From contig NZ_JAKXMK010000010.1 of assembly GCF_022524485.1 (NCBI RefSeq), positions 218,349 through 282,348 on the forward strand: a DNA stretch of 64,000 nucleotides, read 5' to 3'. This stretch comes from Pseudonocardia alaniniphila. Its GTDB lineage: Bacteria > Actinomycetota > Actinomycetes > Mycobacteriales > Pseudonocardiaceae. Both the position numbers and the translations under genes were made by a program. Shown piece after piece: positions 1 through 9,102 of this stretch. A model generated the notes under the pieces. It was not told the DNA's origin. It did no database searches and saw only the letters and a list, made by a program, of their open reading frames with translations. How positions within the stretch are numbered: the stretch's first letter is position 1; every line of letters begins with the position of its first letter.

Positions 1-2067
1 CTCATCGCGAACTCCGCCTCCGGCGACGTCGTGCAGGGCGCGTCCACGCTCACGCAGCAGTACGTGAAGAACTACATGCTCTACGTCGAGGCCGAGACCG
101 AGACCGAGCGGCTCAAGGCCACGGAGCAGACCCCGGCCCGCAAGCTCAAGGAAGCGCAGATCGCGCTGCAGATGGAGCGGGCGCTGAGCAAGGAGGAGAT
201 CCTCACCCGTTACCTGAACATCGTCTCGTTCGGCAACGGAGCCTCGGGGATCGCCTCGGCCGCGCGCACGTATTTCGACACCACTCCCGACAAGCTCACC
301 GTGCCGCAGGCGGCGCTGCTCGCGGGCATGGTGAACAGCACCACCGCGTTCGACCCGGTCAGCAAGCCTGCGGCGGCGCTCGAACGCCGCAACATCGTCA
401 TCCAGCAGATGCGTGACCAGCAGATGATCGACCAGACGCAGATGCAGGCAGCGCTCGCCGCGCCGCTCGGCGTGGTCACTCCGTTGATCACCCAGCCCAA
501 CGGCTGCATCGGGGCCGGTGACGCCGGGTTCTTCTGCAAGTACGTGGCCGAGTACCTCACCGAGGCCGGCTTCTCCCAGGAACAGCTCAACCGCGGCGGC
601 TACACGATCAAGAGCACTCTCGACCGCAATGTGCTGGAGAAGGTGAAGGCGTCCCTCGTCGCGGAGGTTCCGCCACAGCAGGCCAACGTCGCCAACGTCA
701 TGTCGGTGGTGCAGCCGGGGCAGGACAAGCACCGCGTGCTCGGCATGGCGTCGAGTCGCACGTTCGGCCTGGACGCCGAGGCGGAGGAGACGAGCTACGG
801 GCTGCCCTACGAGCCGGTCAACCTCGGTGCCGGGTCGACCTACAAGATCTTCACCGCTTCCACGGCCCTGGAGAAGGGGCTGGGCATCAACTACCAGCTC
901 GCCGTGCCGCCGAGCGGGTACGCGTCGCCGATCTACGTCGACGGCAACGGGCGCCCGCTCCCCGTGCAGAACGCGAGCAGCGGGCTCCCGGAGCGCCTGT
1001 CGCTCACCGACGCCCTCGCTCTCTCCCCCAACACGGCGTTCATCAAGCTGGAGGAGTTCACCGGGGTGCCCGACGTCGTCGACATGGCGGTGCGGCTGGG
1101 CATGCGCTCGCTGGCCACCACGCCGTTCGTCGACCCGTCCACCGGACGTCCCACCGACCGCTCGATCGCCGAGGTCACCAAGGCGCAGAAGCAGGCGTCG
1201 TTCACGCTCGGGGTGAGCCCGACGAGCGTGCTGGAGCTGTCCAATGTGGGCGCCACCCTCGCCAGCGGCGGCATGTGGTGCCCGCCCAGCCCGATCGAGT
1301 CCATCACCGACCAGGCCGGCAACCCCGTGCCCCTCACCGAGGCGCCCTGCCAGCAGGTCGTCGACCCGGGTCTGGCCAACGCGATGATGACCGCGCTGAG
1401 CCACGACGACCTCAACGGCACGTCGGCGGGCGCCGCGCGTCAGGTCGGGTGGAACCGCCCGATGGCGGGCAAGACCGGCACCACGCAGCAGCACAAGTCG
1501 GCGGCGTTCGTCGGCGTCGTCCCGCAGATGTCGGGCGCGGTCATCACGTTCGACAACTCCAACTCGCCCCGGCCGCTCTGTGACGGCGCGGGTTCGCCGT
1601 TCGCCTGCCGCAGCGGCAACATCTTCGGTGGCAAGACCCCGGCCGAGACGTGGTTCGGTGCGATGTCACCCCTGCTCCAGGGCCAGCCCGTGATCCCGTT
1701 GCCACCCGTGGAGCAGCGGTACCTGGAGGGTGGCGCGGAGTCCCGCGTCCCCGACGTCGTGGGCCGTAGCCAGAACGACGCTCGCGGCGCGCTGGAGCGG
1801 GCAGGCTGGACCGTCTCGACGCGCACGGTCGACAACGCGGCGGCGCGCGGCACGGTGGTCGGGCAGAGCCCGCGCGGCACCGCCCTTCCCGGCGAGACCA
1901 TCGTGCTGAGCGTCAGCAGCGGAACCGTGCCGCCACCGCCCGCCGCCCCGGGCGGTCCGCCACAGGCGGGACAGCCTCAGGGCGGCGCCCAGCCACCGGC
2001 CGACGAGGGGGGCGACGGCGGTGACGACGGGGGCGACGGTGACGGCGGTGACGGCGACGGCGGCTGA
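1..2067 (+). CDS. Class A penicillin-binding protein (transglycosylase/transpeptidase) with PASTA domain, 5' end outside window
   Basis: Bifunctional peptidoglycan synthase that polymerises lipid II and cross-links stem peptides outside the membrane. The frame is open from base 1, so the N-terminal cytoplasmic part and membrane anchor are missing. Visible transglycosylase motifs are GASTLTQQ (nt 37-60), the RKLKEAQ segment (139-159) and the KEEILTRYLN segment (190-219). The transpeptidase domain has all three catalytic motifs: STYK (835-846), SPN (1024-1032) and KTGT (1471-1482). One PASTA domain (about 1741-1915, beginning SRVPDVVG) follows, then a Pro/Gly-rich and Gly/Asp-rich acidic tail. 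This layout matches actinobacterial PonA1/PonA2-type PBPs. The family call is firm; which paralogue it is cannot be decided without the missing start. Confidence 0.96.
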   Translation, partial: LIANSASGDVVQGASTLTQQYVKNYMLYVEAETETERLKATEQTPARKLKEAQIALQMERALSKEEILTRYLNIVSFGNGASGIASAARTYFDTTPDKLTVPQAALLAGMVNSTTAFDPVSKPAAALERRNIVIQQMRDQQMIDQTQMQAALAAPLGVVTPLITQPNGCIGAGDAGFFCKYVAEYLTEAGFSQEQLNRGGYTIKSTLDRNVLEKVKASLVAEVPPQQANVANVMSVVQPGQDKHRVLGMASSRTFGLDAEAEETSYGLPYEPVNLGAGSTYKIFTASTALEKGLGINYQLAVPPSGYASPIYVDGNGRPLPVQNASSGLPERLSLTDALALSPNTAFIKLEEFTGVPDVVDMAVRLGMRSLATTPFVDPSTGRPTDRSIAEVTKAQKQASFTLGVSPTSVLELSNVGATLASGGMWCPPSPIESITDQAGNPVPLTEAPCQQVVDPGLANAMMTALSHDDLNGTSAGAARQVGWNRPMAGKTGTTQQHKSAAFVGVVPQMSGAVITFDNSNSPRPLCDGAGSPFACRSGNIFGGKTPAETWFGAMSPLLQGQPVIPLPPVEQRYLEGGAESRVPDVVGRSQNDARGALERAGWTVSTRTVDNAAARGTVVGQSPRGTALPGETIVLSVSSGTVPPPPAAPGGPPQAGQPQGGAQPPADEGGDGGDDGGDGDGGDGDGG

Positions 2068-2160
2068 TCGGGTGGCGTGCTGGCCCGACCGAGTGGTCGC
2101 CGGCCAGCGGCGTGCCGGGCGCGAGGTCATTTCCTGGTCACGGGCCTAACATCCGCCACC

Positions 2161-2484
2161 ATGACGGCGGAGGCAGGTGACGAGCAGGTCCACCCGCGCG
2201 GCCCCGGCACAGGCTCGTCCGTTCCGAGCCCTGGCGGTCGGGCCGTTCCGGCCTCGCCGCACGGCGCAGGCGCGCCGCGTGGCCCAGCGCAGCCCGGTCG
2301 TCCACCCGGGACGGCCGGGACGAACAAGCCCGAGGCCCGCCCGCCCGTCGTCGACGAGTTGGCCGTGCTGGGGTTCTCCCGGCACCTGCGGAGCCGGATC
2401 GGCACGCGCCTGTTCACGTGGTTCTTCGTTCTGGTGTTCGCGCTGATCATCGTCCAGCTGATCTCGTCCTTGCTCGATCCGTAG
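2161..2484 (+). CDS. Small single-pass membrane protein of unknown function
   Basis: A 107-residue protein from ATG 2161; the frame stays open to a GTG at 2077, but the added residues look non-coding. Residues 1-60 are a Pro/Gly/Ala-rich, probably disordered cytoplasmic segment. Residues 63-82 are a short charged stretch (VVDELAVLGFSRHLRSR) and 84-103 form one hydrophobic helix (FTWFFVLVFALIIVQL) at the C terminus, as in a tail-anchored protein. It sits 93 bp after the PBP gene and before the transporter/kinase fusion, so a cell-envelope role is possible, but I do not recognise a family. Confidence 0.7.
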   Translation: MTAEAGDEQVHPRGPGTGSSVPSPGGRAVPASPHGAGAPRGPAQPGRPPGTAGTNKPEARPPVVDELAVLGFSRHLRSRIGTRLFTWFFVLVFALIIVQLISSLLDP

Positions 2485-2689
2485 CTCCGGGCTGCGAGCG
2501 GCACCGCCTGCGTGAGCGCTGAGAAGGTGCTGTGAGTGGCGTGCCCGGATGCGGGCCGCATCGGTCAACCGGGCTACCCTGGGCGATCGACGGCGGTCCC
2601 CGGTTCCGCCCAGGCCGGCCCCGGTGGGCGGCCTCCCGGCGAGGAGGTGAGGAGCGATCGCCCCCGAGTCTGCTCCGCCAGAAGCACCC

Positions 2690-4717
2690 ATGCAGGCGTT
2701 GTCGCCGCCCACCTCACACCGTGTGCGCAGTGTGCTGGCGATCCCAGCGTTCCGCCGGTTGTGGCTGGTCACGTCCGTCGCGGCCACGTGCGACTGGCTG
2801 AGCCTGCTGGCGCTGTCCGCGCTGGCCACCCAGCTCACGAGCGGCTACCAGGCGCAGAGCTTCGCCCTGGGTGGCGTGGTGGCCACGAAGCTGCTGCCGG
2901 CGCTGGTGCTCGGGCCGCTGGCGGGCGCACTCGCCGACAAGTTCGACCGGCGCGTCGTCATGGTCGTCTGCGACCTGCTCCGGTTCGGGCTCTTCGTCTC
3001 GATCTTCCTCATCGGCTCGCTGTGGTGGCTGTTCGCCGCCACGTTCCTCATCGAGATCTGCGCGCTGTTCTGGATTCCCTCGAAGGACGCCTCGGTCCCC
3101 AACCTGCTCCGGCGCCCCGACCAGGTCGAAACGGCCAACCAGCTCGCTCTCGTCATGACCTACGGCGTCGCGGTGATCACGGCGTCCGGCTTGTTCTCCG
3201 TGCTCTCGAGCATCGGCCGGGTGCTGGGCACCTCGGCGCTCTCGATGGTGTTCGTGGCGCTGGTCCTGAGCGGGGTCGCCTACCTGATCATCGCGCTCAC
3301 GGTCTGGTTCCGCATTCCCGAGATATCCGGCCGGGCCACCTCCCGCCGGGAGGTCGCGCCCGGCGTGCTCGCCATGATGCGCGACGGGGCCACGTTCGTC
3401 GTGCGTACGCCGATGATCCGGGGGCTGGTCGTCGGCATCGTCGGTGCGTTCGCGGCCGGTGGCACCGTGGTCGGCTCGGCCACGCTCTACGCCGCGAGCC
3501 TCGGCGGCGGCAACGCGGCCTACGGCGTGCTGTTCGCCGCCGTGTTCATCGGGCTGGCGATCGGGATGGGCGCAGCGCCGCAGATGGCTCGCCGCCTGCC
3601 GCACAACCGGCTGTTCGGGGCCGCGATCGTGGCCGCCGGGCTGGCGCTCGTGCTGGTGGCCCTCGCCCCGCACCTGTTCGTGGCGATCGTGGCGGTCATG
3701 CTCGTCGGTGGATTCGCCGGCATCGCGTTCCTCACCGGGCTCACGATCATCGGCTCCCAGGTGGCCGACGAGGTGCGCGGCCGGATCGTGGCGTTCGTGC
3801 AGTCGATCGTCCGCCTGACGCTGCTCGGGTCGATGGCGGTGGTGCCGCTGTTCGTCGGCCTGGTCAGCGCCCGGCGCGTCGAGGTGCTCGGCTATCCCTT
3901 TCTCATCGACGGCACCCGGATCGTCATGCTGGCCGGAGGCCTCGTGGCCGCGGGCGTCGGGATGCTCGCCTACCGGCAGATGGACGACCGGCGCACCGAG
4001 CCCATGCTCCCCGATCTGCTCGCCGCTCTCCGCCGAGGTCATCCCCGGTCCGGGTCCGGCATGCTGATCGCTGTCGAGGGCGCTCCCGCGGAAGCCACCA
4101 CCGAGCAGGCCGCACGCCTGGCCGCGCGGCTGCGGCAGGAAGGGCACGTCGTCGTCGCGATCGACGACGGCGAGCGCGACCGCGAGCGCTGGGCTGCCGC
4201 CACCCGGGAGGCGGCGCTGTCAGGTGTGCGGGCGAAGGCGCTCGCCGCCGCGGCCGTGCGGGCCGACCAGGTCGAGCGGGTCATCCGGCCGGCCCTGGAG
4301 AGCGGCGCCGTCGTGATCGTCGACCGCTTCCTGATGAGTCCGCTCGTGCAGTTCGGCGTGGCGGCCGACCGGGCCGAGGCCGAGCTCGACCCCGGCGAGC
4401 TGGAGAACCTGGCCGCGTGGGCCACCGGCAGGCTCCGAGCCGACGTGTCGGTGCTGCTCGACCGGGCCCCCACCGAGCCTGACTCGCCGGTGCGCGGCAT
4501 CTCCGGTGAGGAGCACCTGCGCGTGCAGCGGCTGCTCACCGGGCTGGCGGCCGCCGAGCCGCATCGCTACGTCGTCGTCGACGCCGACGGATCGTCCGAC
4601 GAGGTGGCCGATCGCGTCCACAGTGGCATTCGGCCGTTCCTGCCACGGCGGCCCGCAGCCCCCACCATCGACGACGCGGTGGCGGAGACTCCCGCCCCGG
4701 CTCCCACCGCGCCATAA
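2690..4717 (+). CDS. MFS transporter fused to a thymidylate-kinase-like domain
   Basis: A 675-residue fusion. Residues about 15-430 are a 12-helix MFS permease with the loop motif GALADKFDRR between helices 2 and 3. Residues about 455-655 resemble dTMP kinase: a start strand MLIAVEG, the DRF motif (D545-R546-F547, in VIVDRFLMSP) and a kinase-like C-terminal region. The same fusion directly before holB is known in actinomycetes, for example Streptomyces. The odd point is the P-loop: where dTMP kinases have GxxGxGKT/S, this protein reads GAPAEATT (464-471), with Ala469 in place of the essential Lys and Glu468 in place of Gly. Phosphate-binding chemistry is therefore doubtful, and a separate tmk is probably needed elsewhere. 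Start ATG 2690 has only a weak ribosome site. Confidence 0.9.
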   Translation: MQALSPPTSHRVRSVLAIPAFRRLWLVTSVAATCDWLSLLALSALATQLTSGYQAQSFALGGVVATKLLPALVLGPLAGALADKFDRRVVMVVCDLLRFGLFVSIFLIGSLWWLFAATFLIEICALFWIPSKDASVPNLLRRPDQVETANQLALVMTYGVAVITASGLFSVLSSIGRVLGTSALSMVFVALVLSGVAYLIIALTVWFRIPEISGRATSRREVAPGVLAMMRDGATFVVRTPMIRGLVVGIVGAFAAGGTVVGSATLYAASLGGGNAAYGVLFAAVFIGLAIGMGAAPQMARRLPHNRLFGAAIVAAGLALVLVALAPHLFVAIVAVMLVGGFAGIAFLTGLTIIGSQVADEVRGRIVAFVQSIVRLTLLGSMAVVPLFVGLVSARRVEVLGYPFLIDGTRIVMLAGGLVAAGVGMLAYRQMDDRRTEPMLPDLLAALRRGHPRSGSGMLIAVEGAPAEATTEQAARLAARLRQEGHVVVAIDDGERDRERWAAATREAALSGVRAKALAAAAVRADQVERVIRPALESGAVVIVDRFLMSPLVQFGVAADRAEAELDPGELENLAAWATGRLRADVSVLLDRAPTEPDSPVRGISGEEHLRVQRLLTGLAAAEPHRYVVVDADGSSDEVADRVHSGIRPFLPRRPAAPTIDDAVAETPAPAPTAP

Positions 4718-4727
4718 GCTGGACGCC

Positions 4728-5879
4728 ATGACGGTGTGGGACGAGGTGGTCGGTCAGCCGTCGGCCGTCGCCGAGCTGAGCGCCGCCGCCGAGAACCCTG
4801 CCGCGATGACCCATGCGTGGCTGTTCACCGGCCCGCCCGGCTCCGGACGTTCGGTGGCGGCCCGGGCCTTCGCGGCCGCTCTGCAGTGCCCGTTCCACGG
4901 GTGTGGCCAGTGCCCGTCCTGCCACACGGTCATGGCGAGCACCCATTCCGACGTGCGGGAGGTCGTCCCCGAGGGGTTGTCGATCTCGGTGCGGTCGGTA
5001 CGGCAGCTCGTGCAGTCCGCCGCTCGTCGTCCCGTCAGCGGGCGCTACCAGATCCTGATCATCACCGACGCCGACCGGCTCACCGAGAACGCGGCCAACG
5101 CTCTCCTCAAGTCCATCGAGGAGCCACCCGACCAGACGATCTTCCTGCTGTGCGCGCCGTCCGACCATCCGGAGGACGTGCCGATCACCATCCGCTCGCG
5201 CTGCCGGCCGGTGCCGCTGCACACCCCGTCACCCGAAGCCATCGCCGACGTGCTGGCGCGCCGCGACGGGATCGACCCGGAGACCGCCACCTGGGCCGCG
5301 TCGGTGGCGGGTGGCCACGTCGGCCGGGCCCGGCGGCTCGCCCGCGACGCCGAGGCGCGCACCTACCGCGAGACGGTGCTGTCGCTGCCGCTGCGGATCC
5401 GTGGGCTGGGCGACGCGTTCGCCCACGCAGGCGATCTGGTGCGCAACGCCAAGGCCGAGGCCACGGAGCTCAGCGAGTCCCGGGACGCCGCGGAGCGGGA
5501 GGAGTTGGCCGTCGCCATGGGCGCCGGCGGCGTCGGCAAGGGGGTCGCCGCCGCCGCGCGCGGGGCGAAGGCGGCCGAGCGGGATCTGGAGCGTCAGCAG
5601 AAGTCGCGCAACACCCGCAACCAGCGCGACGCGATCGATCGCGCGCTGATCGACCTGGCCGGCTTCTTCCGCGACACGCTCGTGGCCGGTAGCGGCGCGC
5701 AGGTCGCCTTGACCAACCCCGACCGCGACGCCGAGATCCGCCGGGCGGCAAGCCAGTGGTCACCCGAGTCGGTGCTGCGCAGGCTGGAGGCCGTGCTGGC
5801 GTGCCGCACCGCGCTCGACCAGAACGTCAAGCCGGAGATCGCCGTCGAGGCGATGATGACCGCCTTGCAGCGGGGCTGA
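4728..5879 (+). CDS. holB: DNA polymerase III subunit delta'
   Basis: A 383-residue AAA+ clamp-loader subunit. With delta and tau/gamma it loads the beta sliding clamp at the replication fork. It starts MTVWDEVVGQ, typical of the family; ATG 4728 is 10 bp after the preceding stop, so the two genes are probably co-transcribed. The nucleotide-binding loop reads GPPGSGRS (35-42) with Arg41 instead of Lys, which fits the non-hydrolysing role of delta'. A four-Cys zinc module is present (Cys54, 59, 62, 65, in CPFHGCGQCPSC). The sensor segment ENAANALLKSIEEPP and the sensor arginine in TIRSRCRPVPL are present. C-terminal helices match the collar domain. Confidence 0.96.
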   Translation: MTVWDEVVGQPSAVAELSAAAENPAAMTHAWLFTGPPGSGRSVAARAFAAALQCPFHGCGQCPSCHTVMASTHSDVREVVPEGLSISVRSVRQLVQSAARRPVSGRYQILIITDADRLTENAANALLKSIEEPPDQTIFLLCAPSDHPEDVPITIRSRCRPVPLHTPSPEAIADVLARRDGIDPETATWAASVAGGHVGRARRLARDAEARTYRETVLSLPLRIRGLGDAFAHAGDLVRNAKAEATELSESRDAAEREELAVAMGAGGVGKGVAAAARGAKAAERDLERQQKSRNTRNQRDAIDRALIDLAGFFRDTLVAGSGAQVALTNPDRDAEIRRAASQWSPESVLRRLEAVLACRTALDQNVKPEIAVEAMMTALQRG

Positions 5880-5913
5880 TCCACACCTCGCGCGGCCGGG
5901 CAGAATCTCTCGC

Positions 5914-8724
5914 GTGAAGCAGGAAGGGATGGCCGAGGCGTCCGTCTCTGCTCGCGAGGCCGAGGTGCTCGCCGCGGTCGGAGAGCACCTCACCAACGCC
6001 GAGATCGCCGCCCGCCTGTTCATCTCGATCCGCACCGTCGAGAGCCACGTGTCGTCCCTGCTGCGCAAGTTCGGGGTCAGCGACCGGCGCGCGCTGTCGT
6101 TGCTCGCCGCGGAGAGGTCCCGCGATCCCGTGCCGCCGTCCGGACCCGCGTCCCGGCGGGTCACCCCGTTGCCCTCGCCGCTCACGTCGTTCGTCGGCCG
6201 GAAGAGCGAGCGGGCCGAGCTCGCGGCAGCGCTCGACGGGCCGCGGCTGGTCACCGCTGTCGGGCCCGGCGGGGTCGGGAAGACGCGGCTCGCGCTGGCC
6301 GTGGCCGCCGATGTGAGCGAGCGGTTCGCCGACGGGGTGTGGTACGCCGACCTGGTCCCGGTGACCGACTCCCCCATGGTTGCGTCGGTCGTCGCCGGGG
6401 CGATCGGGCTCGGTGAGCAGCAGGGACGCTCGGTGCGGGACACGGTGCTCGCGTGGGCGGCGGACCGGCAGGCCTTGTTCGTGCTGGACAACTGCGAGCA
6501 CCTGGTGGACGGGGTCGCGCTGTTCGTGGAGGAGCTGCTGGCGCGCAGCCCCGGGCTCGTGGTGCTGGCCACGAGCCGGGCGCGGCTGTTGCTGCCGTTC
6601 GAGCGCGTCTTCCCGGTGGCCGGGATGTCCGTCCGGGCCGGGGACGATGCCGAGGGTGGCGACGCGACCACGCTCTTCGAGGAACGGGCGACCGCCGCGG
6701 GCTTCCCGATCACCGCCGCCGACAGGAGCGGGATCGTGCGGATCTGCCGCAGCCTCGACGGCGTGCCGCTGGCGATCGAGCTGGCGGCGGCCCGGCTGCC
6801 CTCGCTGGGCGTGGACGGGCTCGAAGCAGGTCTGGCCGACCGGCTGCAGCTGCTGACGGGCGGACGCCGCGTCGACAGCAGACACAGTTCCCTGCGGTCG
6901 ATGTTGGACTGGAGCTACGCGCTGCTCGACGAACAGACGCAGGCGGTGCTGCGCCGGGTGGCCGTCTTCGCCGGGGCGTTCCGCGCGGAGGACGCTGCGG
7001 CGGTGGCGGGATGGCCTCCTGTGGCCGCCCGCGAGATCGGCGTGCATCTCGCCGTGCTCGCCGACCACAGCCTGCTGGTGCCGACGACCCTGACCGACGG
7101 CACGCGCTACCGGGCGCTGGAGGCCGTGCGCCAGTACGGCGCCGAGCTTCTCGAGGACACCGGGGAGCTCGTCGAGACCCGGACGCGACATCTGGGGTGG
7201 TCGCAGGACGCGGGCAGGGCCCTGCTGGCCGTCGCCGACGTCGACAGCGTCGGGTGGCGCACGAGCTTCGACCGGCTCGGTGACGAGCTGAGATCGGCTC
7301 TCGCCTGGTCGGCGCCCCGACCGGAACACCGACGGGTCGCCTACGAGGGGAAGCGGCTGCTCGCGGCCCTGTGCTATCGCCGCGGCCTGCCGGGCGAGTC
7401 GCAGTGGCGCTACGAGCAGGCGGCCGGGTTGGCCCCGGACGACCGGCACGCCGCCGTCGAGCTGCACATGGCCGCGGGTGCGGCGGAGGCACACCTGGCG
7501 GGGGACGACGCCGTCCGGTTACGCCGCGCCGCGGCGGCCGCCGCTCTGCGCGCGGGTGAGCCCGAGCGGGCAGGGCGGGATCTGGCGCAGGCGGCCGAGC
7601 TGATGAACCGGGGTCCGGGGGCCATGTCACGTCCACCGCAGCCGGATGTGGCGCGGGCTCTACTGGACGAGGCCCGCGGTTACGTCCGCGAGGACCTCGT
7701 CTCGCAGGCCCGGCTCGCCACGGCCGAGGCGTTCGCGGTGCCGGAGACCGATGTGCAGGCTCCGCGCGGAGCCGACCGCGCGCTGGAGCTCGCCAGGCGA
7801 TCCGGTGATCGGCTGGCGGAGAGCGCGGCGCTGGACCGGCTCACCACCGTGCAGCTCGCCAGGGGCGACGGGCGTGCGGCGTTGGCGAGCGCGTTGCGGC
7901 GCATCGATCTACTGGCCCCGGTGGAGCTCGACGCCGGTGCGGGCTTCGAGCTGCCCGACGCGCACATCATGGCGGTCGAGTCGGCGATCGCGGCCGGTGA
8001 TCTGCGCGAAGCGAAGCGGATCGCCGAGCGTGTCCGGGACCTTCCCCTGCACCGCGAGGTCGGCCACGTCGCGGTTGCGCGGCTGATGATCGTGGGCGCG
8101 CTGGACGGTGACTGGGACAGCGTCGTGGCGGCGGGCGCGCGCTTCCGTGAGGGCTGGGAGCGAGCCGGGCGACCGCGCGTCCCCACGCTCCGCCGCGCCG
8201 TCCAGGCCGTGGCCACGGTGCACGGTCTGCGCGGTGAGGCCGACGACCGCGCCGCGTGGATGGGGATCTTCAGCGCCCTCGAGCCCCGGGATCGGCCGGA
8301 GCACGACAAGAACCCCCGCGCGTTCTTCGATGCTCTTCTGCTGCTCCACCTCGACCAGCCCGACCGGGCACTGCACGTGCTCACCGCCTCGCCGGACGAG
8401 ATCCAGGGCTGGTACCAGGCCATCTGGCGCCCCTGGTACGTGGCTCTGTGGGTGGAAGCGGCGGTGCTCGCCGACATGCCGGACGCGGCCGAGCGGATGC
8501 TGAGAGCCCGCCCGTTCATCGCCGACAACCCGGTTGCGGCCGCGCTCGTCGACCGCGCCGCCGCGCTCGGCACGGGCGATCGCGGCGGTGTGCTCGCTGC
8601 CGGCCGCGCCCTGGACGCCGCCGGGTGCCGGTACCAGTGGGCGCGCAGCCTCGCCCTCGCCGGTGGTGCCGACCGCGAACGGGGAGTGTCGGCGCTGCGC
8701 GCCATGGGCGCGACGACCGTCTGA
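5914..8724 (+). CDS. Large LuxR/NB-ARC transcriptional regulator with N-terminal HTH
   Basis: A 936-residue regulator from GTG 5914. Residues 12-68 are a LuxR-type helix-turn-helix (VSAREAEVLA, LTNAEIAARLFIS, RTVESHVSSLLRKFG). Residues about 85-400 are an AfsR-like STAND ATPase with Walker A GPGGVGKTR (Lys123), Walker B LFVLDNCEH (about 188-196) and LDGVPLAIELAAARL. The remainder is helical and repeat-like, as in TPR sensor regions. In most LAL regulators the HTH is C-terminal; here it leads the protein, the layout of a known group of actinobacterial LuxR-ATPases. It lies 34 bp after holB but is probably a separate unit. The effector and targets are not visible. Confidence 0.92.
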   Translation: MKQEGMAEASVSAREAEVLAAVGEHLTNAEIAARLFISIRTVESHVSSLLRKFGVSDRRALSLLAAERSRDPVPPSGPASRRVTPLPSPLTSFVGRKSERAELAAALDGPRLVTAVGPGGVGKTRLALAVAADVSERFADGVWYADLVPVTDSPMVASVVAGAIGLGEQQGRSVRDTVLAWAADRQALFVLDNCEHLVDGVALFVEELLARSPGLVVLATSRARLLLPFERVFPVAGMSVRAGDDAEGGDATTLFEERATAAGFPITAADRSGIVRICRSLDGVPLAIELAAARLPSLGVDGLEAGLADRLQLLTGGRRVDSRHSSLRSMLDWSYALLDEQTQAVLRRVAVFAGAFRAEDAAAVAGWPPVAAREIGVHLAVLADHSLLVPTTLTDGTRYRALEAVRQYGAELLEDTGELVETRTRHLGWSQDAGRALLAVADVDSVGWRTSFDRLGDELRSALAWSAPRPEHRRVAYEGKRLLAALCYRRGLPGESQWRYEQAAGLAPDDRHAAVELHMAAGAAEAHLAGDDAVRLRRAAAAAALRAGEPERAGRDLAQAAELMNRGPGAMSRPPQPDVARALLDEARGYVREDLVSQARLATAEAFAVPETDVQAPRGADRALELARRSGDRLAESAALDRLTTVQLARGDGRAALASALRRIDLLAPVELDAGAGFELPDAHIMAVESAIAAGDLREAKRIAERVRDLPLHREVGHVAVARLMIVGALDGDWDSVVAAGARFREGWERAGRPRVPTLRRAVQAVATVHGLRGEADDRAAWMGIFSALEPRDRPEHDKNPRAFFDALLLLHLDQPDRALHVLTASPDEIQGWYQAIWRPWYVALWVEAAVLADMPDAAERMLRARPFIADNPVAAALVDRAAALGTGDRGGVLAAGRALDAAGCRYQWARSLALAGGADRERGVSALRAMGATTV

Positions 8725-8846
8725 CGACCCTACGTACGGAACGGCACGGACCAGGACATCCGTGTCCGTTCCGTACCGGACACGGATGTTCGGGCGCCTC
8801 TGGAAGCCGATGGTGGGACTCGTCAACCAGCACCGGAACCGAGGAC

Positions 8847-9080
8847 GTGACCACAGTGCTTTCCCAGAGCTTCGCCGCCGCAGAGATCGCGAACGACCGC
8901 CGACGTGTCCTGCTCGCCGAGGCCGAGGCGCACCGGCTCGCCCGTGTGGCCGCGCGATCGCACACCTCACGGAGGGGCCGCCTGCTCCGGCTCGCGAGCG
9001 TGTCGGCCCTCATCCGACGTGGACGGTCGAGCGGCGCCGCGCGTAGCGGGGTCGTGTCTGGTGGAGCCGTCGTCGAGTAG
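8847..9080 (+). CDS. Small basic hypothetical protein (77 aa)
   Basis: The frame reads MTTVLSQSFAAAEIANDR from GTG 8847, followed by an Arg/Ala-rich helix (RRRVLLAEAEAHRLARVA) and a basic segment. No signal peptide or membrane helix. The amphipathic, Arg-rich composition resembles small uncharacterised actinobacterial proteins often found beside regulators. It occupies the gap between the LuxR-ATPase gene and the convergent methyltransferase gene. The open frame extends further upstream only by running into the preceding gene. Function unknown. Confidence 0.55.
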   Translation: MTTVLSQSFAAAEIANDRRRVLLAEAEAHRLARVAARSHTSRRGRLLRLASVSALIRRGRSSGAARSGVVSGGAVVE

Positions 9081-9102
9081 CCCGGCTACGACGCGCCTGT
9101 GG

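Noticed and set aside
2714..4147. Long antisense open frame in the same region
   Set aside because: His/Asp/Glu/Arg-rich shadow translation with no domain; a product of high GC.
2536..4482. Very long open frame (about 650 codons) overlapping the MFS/kinase fusion
   Set aside because: It is extremely Arg/Gly/Ala-rich, lies in another frame of a clear gene, and reflects GC-rich codon bias.
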